Source of the DNA: Mesostigma viride | Lineage: Eukaryota > Streptophyta > Mesostigmatophyceae > Mesostigmatales > Mesostigmataceae | Length of the DNA: 32,553 nt | Assembly: GCA_009746045.1 (NCBI GenBank) | Contig: RPFO01001530.1 | Location: 1 to 32,553, forward strand | Reading direction: 5' to 3' | Position numbers and translations under genes: made by a program | In this document: positions 7,802-16,802 of the stretch, piece after piece | Layout of the letters: each line of letters starts with the position of its first letter | How positions within the stretch are numbered: the stretch's first letter is position 1 | The notes under the pieces: model-generated | Database searches by the model: none | The model's input: only the letters and a program-made list of their open reading frames with translations | What the model was told of the DNA's origin: nothing

Positions 7802-10513
7802 ATGGCCACCTCTCTCGACCAACTGTCCGTCGTGCGTTACGGAAAATTGTACACCACGGCTCTCATGGGCGATTTGGACGCCCAGGCGAGCGTCAAGGAC
7901 CTGATCGTGAAGGCCCAGGACAGCATCATCATCAAGCCGAATCTCGGTCTCGGCGCGGACGCGGTGAAGAAGTTTCAGATCATCGGCACGGCCAGCGTCG
8001 AGGGCGCCATGCAGGTCGACAACGTCGTGATCGACGACAACACCGTCAGCACGTCGACCGGGTCGCTGTCCCTTTCGTCCAATGCCGGGTCGGTGCGGGT
8101 CGCGGACGTGATGGTGACCGCCGCGTCTCTGACCCCCTCTTCCGACGTCGACCTGTCCATCGTCGGCGGTGCGACCAAGTCCGTCCTCGTGGAGGGCGTC
8201 AAGTTCACCGACAACGCGGTCACCACCTCCAGCGGCACCCTGGCGATCAGCTCTGCCGGGTCGTCCACGGCCGCGCTCAAGCTGGGCGGCGTCACCGTCA
8301 CCGACGCCTCCGTGTCCTCCTCCACCGCCAACGGAAACCTGACCATGGCCTCCAACGGCGCCGGCGCCGTCCTGATGGACAACGTCCGTGTGAAGGCGTC
8401 CGGCATCAGCAACAACGTGGCCAACGCGGATCTCTCGATCACGTCCAACGGCACCGGGTCGGTCGCGATCGACAGCGTGAAGGTGAAGACCGCGAACATC
8501 ACCACCAGCAGCGGGACTCTGTCCTTGACCTCGGCGGGGGCGGCGGCCAACCGGGTGGACGTGGGCGGTCTCACAGTGACGAACGCGAGCATTAGCGCGG
8601 CGTCGGCGAGCACCGTGACGGTGGCGAAGGACCTGACCCTGACCAGCACGGCGGGTGGCAGCGGCAAGGTGACCACCTCGGCGGGCAATCTGGAGCTGAC
8701 CAGCGCGAGCGGCACGGTGGCGGTCACGGGGGCTCTGACGGGCTCTAGTACGATCACCAGCACCGGCAACATGGTCGTGGGAGGGGACCTGAAGGTGGCG
8801 GGCGTGCTCGAGAGCACGAACGCCAGCGGAAACCTCGAGGTCATGGACAAGACCGTGAAGCTAAGCTACCAGCCCGGCTCTGCCACGATCATGGACTTCC
8901 CGTTCACCAGCAGCGCCAACGCCGTGGCCGCGTACAACATCAACGTCAGCGCATTCGCCGGTGCGTCTGTCAGCGGAGGGGCCTTGAACATCAGCACCAC
9001 CAACTCGTCCCGTGCTTTCTTCTACTACCCTTCAGCGTATACCAACATTCCAAAGACCGTCGTCGACTGGGCCACGGAAAATGTCAACGTGGAATTCCCG
9101 ATGACCCTTACCGCCGGCCTGGCCACCAGCACGGGCGGCAGGTATCAGTTCTTCGGTATCGAGAGTTTCAGCGACGCGGCCAACCAGGTTCAGTCGGCGA
9201 TGCGTCTGTCCGCCGTGAGCGGCGCACTGCGTCTCGACAGGATTTCCGCTGGCGTCTCGCAGCCCGTGGTTACCTCGGACAACGTCAACTTTTTGAACGC
9301 CGCTGGCACCTACCTGGTCAAGGTGGCTCTGTCCTACTCTGGCGGGGTTTGCACGGCCGCGTTCACCTACTCCAAGGATGGAGGGGCCACTGTGCCCATC
9401 ACGTTCGGCGGCAGCCCCACGACCGTCGTGACCAACTCTTTCACCAGCAACCTGTCTAGCACGCTCGGCATCGGCAGCTATAGCGAGACGGCTAACCAGA
9501 ACTGGTCGGTCGACTACTTCAAGGTGACCAAGGGCGTGGCCTCGACGAACGCGGCCTCTGACAGCGCCGGTCTGTACGTGGACGGCAGCTCGTCCTACTC
9601 GAGCCGCGCCCTCACATGGCACATGGGCGCCGGCGAGACCTCCCAGGACAAGGGAGACCACACTGGATCCTACTGGCACTTTGAGGGCGGGCAGCTCTTG
9701 CTATCTCGCACCATCGCCGCCTCCGACCGCGAGGCGCCCGCCACCAACGTCAACCTCGCCTCTCTTGCCAGTGGCAGCGACGCGCTCCGGTGGGAGTTTT
9801 CCTCGGGCAAGGCCAGCACCGTCGGCAGCGCCACCTTCAGTGGCACCGGCACCGTCGCCGCCGGCGTGCTCAAGGAGTCCGGCTCCCAGTTCGACACCGT
9901 GTCCCCCAACATCACCGGCACCTTCTCCCTGATCGTCAAGGTCCTCCCCCAGTTCGACCTGTCCACACTGACCCTCTTGACCGACCTGATCGGGTACGGC
10001 TGGCTGCAGGTTCAGGTCTCGAGCGGGGGCTTCCTGACCTTCTCGGACGGCCTCAACGCCGCCATCGTCATGTCCACCCCCGTGCACGCCGAGCCGTTCA
10101 CTCTGTGCATCACCATGAGCGGGGCGGAGGTCAAGTTCTATCTGGACGGCGTCCTCGTGGCCTCCTCGACCAACGGCTCGCTGGGATCCAACCCGCAGCT
10201 GGTGTTGAACGGTGCCGTCGTCGGCGACGTGTGGTACGATGACGTCCGCTTCGTCTCCGGCCAGGCGCTCGTCAACGCCAACACCATGCTGTACGGTTGG
10301 AAGGAGATGTATGCCGCCGACCAGACCGTCACGTACGGGTTCCGCATCGCCAACAACGAGGGGCTGCAACTCGTCAAGGTGCGCGGGTCGGGCGGCAGCA
10401 ACGGGTGGGTCGGGATCAACCCCGCCCCGAACACCGTGACCTCCGGCAACAGCATGGGCGCCATCGGGGCCGCAACCGCCGCCGTCATCACCGAGAGCCA
10501 GATGTCGTATTAG
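7802..10513 (+). CDS. Fibre-like protein 1: beta-solenoid shaft with lectin-like modules
   Basis: 903 residues, no frameshift. Residues 1-60 are a conserved head shared with fibre 2 (ASVKDLIVKAQDSIIIKPN). Residues about 60-360 are short repeats rich in Ser, Thr, Gly, Val and Asn (pattern VKFTDNAVTTSSGTLAISS), as in beta-solenoid or phage-fibre shafts. About 360-580 is a first jelly-roll-like module (ends YFKVTKG). About 590-640 is a conserved block (RALTWHMGAGETSQDKGD, SYWHFEGGQLLLSRTI). About 673-830 is a concanavalin A/LamG-like domain with the typical FYLDGVLVASS hairpin and WYDDVRF strand. The last 70 residues (YGWKEMYAADQTVTYGFRI, VGINPAPNTV) form a shared cap. A virion surface fibre or host-attachment role is inferred from architecture. 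It is the first of three tandem paralogues. Confidence 0.75.
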   Translation: MATSLDQLSVVRYGKLYTTALMGDLDAQASVKDLIVKAQDSIIIKPNLGLGADAVKKFQIIGTASVEGAMQVDNVVIDDNTVSTSTGSLSLSSNAGSVRVADVMVTAASLTPSSDVDLSIVGGATKSVLVEGVKFTDNAVTTSSGTLAISSAGSSTAALKLGGVTVTDASVSSSTANGNLTMASNGAGAVLMDNVRVKASGISNNVANADLSITSNGTGSVAIDSVKVKTANITTSSGTLSLTSAGAAANRVDVGGLTVTNASISAASASTVTVAKDLTLTSTAGGSGKVTTSAGNLELTSASGTVAVTGALTGSSTITSTGNMVVGGDLKVAGVLESTNASGNLEVMDKTVKLSYQPGSATIMDFPFTSSANAVAAYNINVSAFAGASVSGGALNISTTNSSRAFFYYPSAYTNIPKTVVDWATENVNVEFPMTLTAGLATSTGGRYQFFGIESFSDAANQVQSAMRLSAVSGALRLDRISAGVSQPVVTSDNVNFLNAAGTYLVKVALSYSGGVCTAAFTYSKDGGATVPITFGGSPTTVVTNSFTSNLSSTLGIGSYSETANQNWSVDYFKVTKGVASTNAASDSAGLYVDGSSSYSSRALTWHMGAGETSQDKGDHTGSYWHFEGGQLLLSRTIAASDREAPATNVNLASLASGSDALRWEFSSGKASTVGSATFSGTGTVAAGVLKESGSQFDTVSPNITGTFSLIVKVLPQFDLSTLTLLTDLIGYGWLQVQVSSGGFLTFSDGLNAAIVMSTPVHAEPFTLCITMSGAEVKFYLDGVLVASSTNGSLGSNPQLVLNGAVVGDVWYDDVRFVSGQALVNANTMLYGWKEMYAADQTVTYGFRIANNEGLQLVKVRGSGGSNGWVGINPAPNTVTSGNSMGAIGAATAAVITESQMSY

Positions 10514-10556
10514 AGAATGACGGATAGAGCGGCACCATATATTTTCTGTACTTCAA

Positions 10557-10568
10557 GTATACGCGAAT
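10557..10568 (+). promoter_or_regulatory. GTATACGCGAAT element before fibre 2
   Basis: This 12-mer ends 5 bases before ATG 10574. An identical 12-mer (28498-28509) ends 3 bases before the MCP 2 start. A shared late-type promoter for structural genes is the simplest reading. Confidence 0.5.
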
Positions 10569-10573
10569 AAAAA

Positions 10574-11776
10574 ATGGCCACGTCGCTGGACAAACTCAAA
10601 ATTGCTCGTTTCGGAAAACTGCACGCGACCGATCTGATGGGCGATCTGAAACCGGATGCGAGCGTCAAGGACCTGGTATTCAAGGCGCAGGACAGCATCC
10701 TAGTAAAGCCCAACAAGGGGATGGGCGCAGACGCGTTGAAAAAGTTCAAGGTCATCGGGACGGCGGACATCGACGGGGCGCTGCAGGTCGACAACGTCAC
10801 GCTGGATGGCAACACGGTCAGCACGGTCTCCGGCAATCTCGCCCTGTCCTCCCACGCGGGGACTGTGCGGGTCTCGGACGTGGTGATGACCGCCGCCGCC
10901 TTGGCTCCCTCCTCCGATGTCGATATTTCCATCACGGGAGGCGCGACCAAGTCGGTCCTCGTGGAGGGCGTCAAGTTCACCGACAACGCGGTCACCACCT
11001 CGAGCGGCACTTTGGCCATCAGCTCAGCGGGGTCCTCCGCGGCCGCCCTCAAGCTGGGCGGCGTCACTGTAACAGACGCATCTCTGTCCGCATCGAAAAC
11101 CGATCTCAACATGAACTTGGTTTCGAACGGCACCGGCGCCGTCCTGGTGGACAACGTCCGAGTCAAGACGTCCGGCATCAGCAACAACGTGGCCGATGCG
11201 GATCTTTCCATCACCTCGAACGGCACCGGTTCGGTTACCGTGGATAGCGTGAAGGTGAAGACCGCGGGCATCACCACCAGCAGCGGGACTCTGTCCCTGA
11301 CATCGTCCGGGTCGGCGGCCAACCGCGTGGATGTGGGCGGGATCTCCGTGACCAATGCCACGATGAGCGCCGTGTCGTCGTCCACGGTGGCGGTGACCAA
11401 GGACCTGACCCTGACGAGCACGGCAGGCGGCAGCGGCAAAGTGACGACCAGTGCGGGCAATCTCGAGCTGACGAGCGCAAGCGGCACGGTGGCCGTCGCA
11501 GGAGCCCTTACGAGCTCCAACACGATCACCAGCGCCGGGAACGCGGTGGCGGGAGGGGATGTGAAGGTGGCGGGCGTTCTCGAGAGCACGAACGCGACCG
11601 GGAATCTCGAAATCGTGGACAAAACCGTGAAGTTGGGATACCAGACCGGGTCAAACCCACTCATGAACTTCCAATTCTCGAGCCGAACGGCCAACACGAC
11701 TCCCAATTCGGCATCAAACGCCATTACCGTGGCTAATATCGCCGGTTCTGCGAGCATCACGGGGGGGCCCTCGTGA
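10574..11776 (+). CDS. Fibre-like protein 2, N-terminal segment
   Basis: Paralogue of fibre 1 with the same head (MATSLDKLKIARFGKLHATDLMG) and solenoid repeats. Long stretches are almost identical at DNA level (compare 10960-11030 with 8180-8250), implying recent duplication or gene conversion. The frame stops just after a run of seven G (11761-11767). Fibre 1 alignment shows that one extra G would carry the frame on into the next segment, giving about 1153 residues in all (10574-14034). The start is fixed by the fibre 1 match and by the GTATACGCGAAT box. Confidence 0.75.
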   Translation: MATSLDKLKIARFGKLHATDLMGDLKPDASVKDLVFKAQDSILVKPNKGMGADALKKFKVIGTADIDGALQVDNVTLDGNTVSTVSGNLALSSHAGTVRVSDVVMTAAALAPSSDVDISITGGATKSVLVEGVKFTDNAVTTSSGTLAISSAGSSAAALKLGGVTVTDASLSASKTDLNMNLVSNGTGAVLVDNVRVKTSGISNNVADADLSITSNGTGSVTVDSVKVKTAGITTSSGTLSLTSSGSAANRVDVGGISVTNATMSAVSSSTVAVTKDLTLTSTAGGSGKVTTSAGNLELTSASGTVAVAGALTSSNTITSAGNAVAGGDVKVAGVLESTNATGNLEIVDKTVKLGYQTGSNPLMNFQFSSRTANTTPNSASNAITVANIAGSASITGGPS

Positions 11777-14034
11777 TTCCCACTTCGGGGACATCGGATT
11801 ACGCGTATGTGTCGAACGTCCCGTTAAGTCTGTTAAATTTGAGCACCGACAACGTCGAGATTGAGTTTTCGGTCACGATCACGTCCGCCCTCACCAACAC
11901 CTCTGGCAAATGTCCTTTGGTTTATATCGACAACTTTACGCCCACGCCTAGTCAATTATACGTCCGATTCTTCGTGGTACCAGGCGGCAAGTTGAGGGTC
12001 GAGCACAGCGCGAACGTGGAATCGGACGCGGTCAATTTTATGAACGCGGCCGGTACGTATTTGATTAAATTATCGTTCAATTGGTCAGGAGGGGTTTGTT
12101 TGGCCTCGTTCACGTATTCCAAGGACGGAGGGCCTACTATTCCCATCAGGTTTTCAGGTGTTCCCACTCTGAACCTGACGACGAGACTGTCAAACTCCGC
12201 ATACAGCAATTTCTCGTTCGGAAACGTCACTTACGGCAACGCTCCCAATCAAACATACTCGTACGACTACTTCAGAGTTACAAAAGGTGCGTCCGCCACG
12301 AACCTGTCGTCGGACAACGCGGGGTTGTACGTGGACGGCAGCTCGTCGTACTCGAGTCGCGCGCTGACGTGGCACGCGGGCGCCGGCGAGACCTCGCAAG
12401 ACAAGGGGGACAACACCGGCTCCTACTGGCACTTCGAGGGCGGGCAGCTCTTGCTGTCCCGCACCATCGCCGCCGCCGACCGCGAGGCGCCCGGAACCGA
12501 GATGAATCTCGCCGCTCTGGCGTCGGGGTCCGACGACGCGCGGTGGGAATTCAACACGAACGCCGTGTCCGAGGTCGGGGGCAAGACCTTGACGCTCGTG
12601 TCCGGGGCCACTGTTTCCGGCGGCGTCCTGCGTTTGAACGACTCGGGGACGCAGAGTGCCACGTGCGCCGCGTCCCTCCCCAACGGCACGTTCTCCATCA
12701 TGGCGAAGGTGACCCCCGGGGCGGACCTGTCCTCGACGGCAGCCAATGACATGGTCTTGGCGTCGTACGGAGGGGCGGGCTCCGGCTCCAACACCGCGTG
12801 GCTGGGAAGGTGGTTCGACGACCCCAACAATCTGACGAGCGTGGCCAACACGGGGACGGGCACGAGCGGGTCGTTCGTCGGCGTGACAGCCGTCAGTGGC
12901 GCAGTGACGTGTCCCGCACAGAGCTCGAACACCCGTTACGTCCAAATGACCGATCTCAACACGACCGGAGCCACCGCCAACGATGGGTACGGAGAGTGGA
13001 CGGTGGAAGCTCGAGTGAAGACGAGTTTGATTGGGAACACTGGTTCTTTTAACGTCTTCTGGATCGGAGACGATTATGCCGGTTCCGGCAACGGTGCGCG
13101 AATCAGCATCCATTGCTCCAATACCGTTCTGTACCTCGGCACCGAGGACAGTGGTGGGCTGGGAGATCGTCTTCTCCGTGTCCCGTTCGCGTATCTCGAA
13201 GCTCTCACGAGCGCCGGTAACACTCCTACCAACGGTGCCTATCACAAGTACCGCCTTCTACGGAAGTCGTACACCGCCGGGACGCAAACCTCCGACCCGC
13301 GCGACCTCTTCAGTCTCTGGTATGACGACGTCGAGGTAAGCTTGCAGGTCGGTGTGAACAACGTGACCCTTACAAACCTGATTATGAGAAACACCGTGAT
13401 CAAGGCGGCCGACGCGTACCTCCGGATCGGGGGTACCACTCGCCAGCCGTCTGGGCAGGAGGTCACTGTGGATTACGTCAGCTTCCGTAACGCCGCGGTC
13501 GCGGCATCCGCGCTCACGCGCGTGACGGTGACCAATGGCGGATGCTTGACCCTCACGGACGGAACCGCCTCTGTCCAGACGTCGCCGGTCGTGGGGGAGA
13601 CCCCGTTCTCCATGGCCATCGTGCGTGACGGCAGCCTTTCGTCGACACGTCTGTACGTGGACGGCGTGCTGTCGGCCACGATCGCTTCGTCGGTGGACGT
13701 GGGTGCTCTGCCCACACTGACCCTGGGTCCCGGCAAGGCGCAGTCCGGCTACTCGTTGTGGTTCGACGACGTGCGTGTCAAGAACGCGGCGATCACGGAC
13801 GCGAATACCCAGCTGTACGGATGGAAGGAGATGTACGCCGCCAGTCAGACCGTCACCTACGGTTTCCGCATCTCCAACAACGAGGGGCTGCAACTCGTCA
13901 AGGTGTGCGGGTCGGGTGGCGGCGGGTGGGTCGGGCTCAACCCCGCCCCGAACACCGTGACCTGGGGGAACAGCATGGGCGCCGTCGGGTCCGCCCCCGC
14001 CTCCGTCCTCGTCGAGAGCCAAATGTCCTTCTGA
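11773..14034 (+). CDS. Fibre-like protein 2, C-terminal segment with nested lectin module
   Basis: Continues fibre 2 in a shifted frame. It holds the first jelly-roll module to about 12298 (YFRVTKGASATN), the conserved SYWHFEGGQLLLSRTI block, and then a C-terminal LamG-like domain that is interrupted. After MVLASYG (about 12770) an extra stretch of about 249 residues follows, itself lectin-like (GEWTVEARVKT, LFSLWYDDVEVSLQVG). The expected strand RVTVTNGGCLTLTDG then resumes at about 13519. The LYVDGVLSATIAS hairpin, LWFDDVRV strand and the shared cap (YGWKEMYAASQTVTYGFRI, VGLNPAPNTV) follow. The insertion is absent from fibres 1 and 3. Confidence 0.75.
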   Translation: MIPTSGTSDYAYVSNVPLSLLNLSTDNVEIEFSVTITSALTNTSGKCPLVYIDNFTPTPSQLYVRFFVVPGGKLRVEHSANVESDAVNFMNAAGTYLIKLSFNWSGGVCLASFTYSKDGGPTIPIRFSGVPTLNLTTRLSNSAYSNFSFGNVTYGNAPNQTYSYDYFRVTKGASATNLSSDNAGLYVDGSSSYSSRALTWHAGAGETSQDKGDNTGSYWHFEGGQLLLSRTIAAADREAPGTEMNLAALASGSDDARWEFNTNAVSEVGGKTLTLVSGATVSGGVLRLNDSGTQSATCAASLPNGTFSIMAKVTPGADLSSTAANDMVLASYGGAGSGSNTAWLGRWFDDPNNLTSVANTGTGTSGSFVGVTAVSGAVTCPAQSSNTRYVQMTDLNTTGATANDGYGEWTVEARVKTSLIGNTGSFNVFWIGDDYAGSGNGARISIHCSNTVLYLGTEDSGGLGDRLLRVPFAYLEALTSAGNTPTNGAYHKYRLLRKSYTAGTQTSDPRDLFSLWYDDVEVSLQVGVNNVTLTNLIMRNTVIKAADAYLRIGGTTRQPSGQEVTVDYVSFRNAAVAASALTRVTVTNGGCLTLTDGTASVQTSPVVGETPFSMAIVRDGSLSSTRLYVDGVLSATIASSVDVGALPTLTLGPGKAQSGYSLWFDDVRVKNAAITDANTQLYGWKEMYAASQTVTYGFRISNNEGLQLVKVCGSGGGGWVGLNPAPNTVTWGNSMGAVGSAPASVLVESQMSF

Positions 14035-14058
14035 AAGTAAAAATTATCTAAGCGAAAT

Positions 14059-14065
14059 GTATACC
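14059..14065 (+). promoter_or_regulatory. GTATA box before fibre 3
   Basis: GTATACC ends 12 bases before ATG 14078 in the 43-base gap between fibres 2 and 3. It matches the GTATA core seen before other genes here. Confidence 0.4.
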
Positions 14066-14077
14066 ACATAGTCGATC

Positions 14078-16087
14078 ATGGCGTCCGTACTGCTTTGCGA
14101 GAACCTCGGGGCCTCCAAGTTCCGTCGCATGTTCACCAATGAGATCCTGGGTGACACGGCGACGAGCGCGAGCATGAAGGACCTCCTGATCAAGGCCCAA
14201 AATAACATCATCATCCAGCCAAACTTTGGTATGGGTCCCAACGCCAGCAAGTCCTTCACCGTCGATGGGAACGCCACCGTCACTGGCACCCTGCGCACCA
14301 ACGGTCTGAATGGCATCAATAACAGCCTGACCGTCGAGAACGTCACTTTCCAGGACAGTTCCCTGACAGCGTCCGACAGCGTGTTGTCCCTCCGCGGTCA
14401 GACCAGTGTCCAGGTCGAGGATGTCGTCGTCAACAACAACGCCATGCAGCCCGCGACCGACGTGGACCTCGTCCTCTCCGCCGGCGCGACCAAGTCCGTG
14501 CTCGTCGAGGGCGTCAAGGTGACCGACAACGTCATCAGCACCTCCAACGGCGATCTGGACGTCACCTCCGCCTCCGGCGTCGTCCACATCGAGAATCTGT
14601 CCGTCGCCGACGGCGCCGTGTCCACCACCTCCGGCCCCCTCACCCTGGCCTCCGCGGCCGGGACCGTGCAGGTCGAGGACGTCGTCTTCACCGACGCCGC
14701 CCTGTCCGTCGCCAGCGGCGACATGACCCTCACCGCCGGCGCCGGCGCCTCTGTCCATGTCGAGAACGTGACAGTCGCGGACGGCGCTGTCAGCACCTCC
14801 TCCGGCCCCCTCACCCTGGCCTCCGCGGCCGGGACCGTGCAGGTCGAGGACGTCGTCTTCGCCGACGCCGCCCTGTCCGTCGCCAGCGGTGATCTTTCCA
14901 TCACCGCCGGCACCGGCGCCTCGGTCCGCGTCGAGGACGTGACCATCGCGGACGGTGCGGTCAGCACCGCCTCGGGCGCTCTGACTCTCGCCTCTGCTGC
15001 CGGCACCGTGCAGGTCGAGGACGTCGTCTTCACTGACGCGGCCATGTCCGTCGTCAGCGGGGACATCTCCATCACCGCCGGGTCGGGCGCCGCCGTCAAG
15101 GTGGAGAACGTGACCGTCGCGGACAACGCAGTCAGCACCGTCTCGGGCGCTCTGACTCTGAGCTCCAACGCCGGCACCGTGCAGGTCGAGGACGTCTTGT
15201 TCACCGACGCGGCCATGTCCGCGGTCGGCGACATCGATATGACCCTCACCGCGGGCGCCACCAAGTCCGTCATCATCGAGAACGTCAAGGTGACCGACAA
15301 CACCGTCAGCACCTCCGCCAACGGTCTCTCCATCACCTCCGCGTCCGGGACCGTCGCCGTCGAGGATGTGACCTTCACCGACAGCGCCCTCGCGACCGCG
15401 AACAACGTGCTGTCTCTGGACGCCGCCCAGTCCGTGGCCATCACCAAGGACCTCGTCCTCACCAGCACGGCCACCGGCAGCGGCAAGATCAACACCTCCG
15501 CGGGCATCCTGGAGCTCACCTCCGCCACCGGCGTCGTCAAGATTTCCGGCCAGCTGCAGGTGGACGGCGCGGTGAACAGCGTGACGACCACGGAGACCAA
15601 CGTCGACGTCGTCGACAAGACCATGACTCTCGCCCACGTTGAGAACGGCACCGCCACCAACGCCAACGCCAACGGCGGTGGTATCTTCATGGACGGCAAC
15701 TCCGCCTTCTCGGATCGTGCCATCACATGGCACATGGGCGAGGGGGAGACCTCCCAGGACAAGGGTGACCACACCGGCTCCTACTGGCACTTTGAGGGCG
15801 GTCAGCTGCTGTTCTCACGCACCATCGCCGAGGCCGACCGGTACGCTCCGGGCACGACTGTCCTCCTCTCCTCGCTCGCGTCCGGCTCGGACGACGTGCG
15901 TTGGGAGTTCAACTCCGGCGCCACCTCGGAGGTGGGCGCCAAGACGGTCACTCTGAACGGCGGCGCGTCCATCGTGGACGGCGTCTTGAAGATCAACGAC
16001 TCCGGTCTTCAGAGCGCCTCGTGCTCCGACTCCCTTCCCAGCGGCACCTTCACCCTCGTGACCAAGGTGACCCCCAAGTCGACCTGA
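14078..16087 (+). CDS. Fibre-like protein 3, N-terminal segment
   Basis: More diverged paralogue. The head differs (MASVLLCENLGASKFRRMF) but keeps ASMKDLLIKAQNNIIIQPN. The shaft (residues about 80-490) contains four near-perfect 57-residue units (VQVEDVVFTDAALSVASGD / VENVTVADGAVSTSSGP). It lacks the first jelly-roll module of fibres 1 and 2, going from VVDKTMTLAHVENG almost straight to AITWHMGEGETSQDKGDH and SYWHFEGGQLLFSRTI. The frame stops at 16087 because one G appears missing at 16078-16079 (PK-ST instead of the PxxDLSS seen in the paralogues). The whole gene would be about 855 residues (14078-16644). Confidence 0.75.
   Translation: MASVLLCENLGASKFRRMFTNEILGDTATSASMKDLLIKAQNNIIIQPNFGMGPNASKSFTVDGNATVTGTLRTNGLNGINNSLTVENVTFQDSSLTASDSVLSLRGQTSVQVEDVVVNNNAMQPATDVDLVLSAGATKSVLVEGVKVTDNVISTSNGDLDVTSASGVVHIENLSVADGAVSTTSGPLTLASAAGTVQVEDVVFTDAALSVASGDMTLTAGAGASVHVENVTVADGAVSTSSGPLTLASAAGTVQVEDVVFADAALSVASGDLSITAGTGASVRVEDVTIADGAVSTASGALTLASAAGTVQVEDVVFTDAAMSVVSGDISITAGSGAAVKVENVTVADNAVSTVSGALTLSSNAGTVQVEDVLFTDAAMSAVGDIDMTLTAGATKSVIIENVKVTDNTVSTSANGLSITSASGTVAVEDVTFTDSALATANNVLSLDAAQSVAITKDLVLTSTATGSGKINTSAGILELTSATGVVKISGQLQVDGAVNSVTTTETNVDVVDKTMTLAHVENGTATNANANGGGIFMDGNSAFSDRAITWHMGEGETSQDKGDHTGSYWHFEGGQLLFSRTIAEADRYAPGTTVLLSSLASGSDDVRWEFNSGATSEVGAKTVTLNGGASIVDGVLKINDSGLQSASCSDSLPSGTFTLVTKVTPKST
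14630..15313 (+). repeat. Four tandem 171-bp units in the fibre 3 shaft
   Basis: Units begin near 14630, 14801, 14972 and 15143, exactly 171 bp (57 codons) apart. The first two are nearly identical over the block starting TCCGGCCCCCTCACCCTGGC, while the later two drift mostly at third positions. Each unit encodes two solenoid turns. Confidence 0.8.
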
Positions 16088-16644
16088 CGAGCTCGAGCGC
16101 GAACGGTCTCGTCCTGCTGTCGTACGGCACGACCACCGTCACCGTGACCAACGCCGGCCACCTCACCGTGTCCGACGGCACCACTTCGGCCCAGTCCTCC
16201 GCGGCCCTTCTGCAGGGCGTCGAGTCCTTCACCTTGGCCGTGGTCCGTGACGGCACCGCCACGACTCTGTACCTGAACGGCGTCCTGGTGGCGACCATCA
16301 GCGCGTCCGTCAACGTCGGCGCGTCGCCGACCCTGACCCTCGGCCCCGGCATGGCTCTGCCCGGGTACGCCATCTGGTACGACGACGTCCGCGTGAAGGC
16401 CGCGGCCCTCACCGCCGCCAACACCCAGCTGTACGGCTGGAAGGAGATGTACGCCCAGTCGCAGACCGTCACCTACGGTTTCCGCATCGGGAACGACGAG
16501 AGCATGCAGCTCGTGAAGATCCGCGGTTCCGGATCCCACAGTCGCGCGATGTCCAACCCGGCGCCCAATACCGTTACGAACAGCAACAACATGGGCGCCA
16601 TCGGATCCACTTCTCTCGACATCGTGTCCGAGTCGATGAACTGA
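16080..16644 (+). CDS. Fibre-like protein 3, C-terminal segment
   Basis: Continues fibre 3 in the next frame (LTSSSANGLVLLSYG). It carries the uninterrupted C-terminal LamG-like domain: VTVTNAGHLTVSDG strand, LYLNGVLVATISASVNVG hairpin, AIWYDDVRVKAAAL, then the shared cap YGWKEMYAQSQTVTYGFRIG and an NPAPNTVTNSNNMGAIGS ending. Comparison with fibre 2 at this point defines exactly where the fibre 2 nested module was inserted. Confidence 0.72.
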
Positions 16645-16802
16645 GGAGGGCCAATTCTGACCGACCGATCGGCCGACGTGTCGTCTTAACTTGCTGATCG
16701 TGTCGTTTAACTTAATAAAATGTCGGTGAGGACAAATATAAAAAGAGGGGTGTGGGCCTGTGGCGTCCTCCTCTCTCTCTCTCTCTCTCTTGCAGTCCCA
16801 CC
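16645..16802 (+). promoter_or_regulatory. Intergenic region: poly(A) signal, TATAAAAAG and (CT)10 tract
   Basis: AATAAA (16714-16719) lies 70 bases after the fibre 3 stop. A TATAAAAAG box follows at about 16738-16746, then a pure (CT)10 tract (16771-16790) ending 12 bases before ATG 16803. TGCAG right after the tract imitates a 3' splice acceptor, but no upstream exon is apparent. The region also holds one GATCGTGTCG 10-mer (16696-16705). Confidence 0.45.

Noticed and set aside
7975-8850. Long antisense ORFs opposite the fibre genes (also 10510-11760, 12190-13245, 14048-15790, 14398-15774)
   Set aside because: GC-rich repetitive coding creates open antisense frames. Their proteins mirror the repeat pattern and show no independent motif.
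16791-16795. TGCAG after a polypyrimidine tract as a 3' splice acceptor
   Set aside because: No upstream exon or donor identified, and the ATG at 16803 follows directly. Kept only as a remark.
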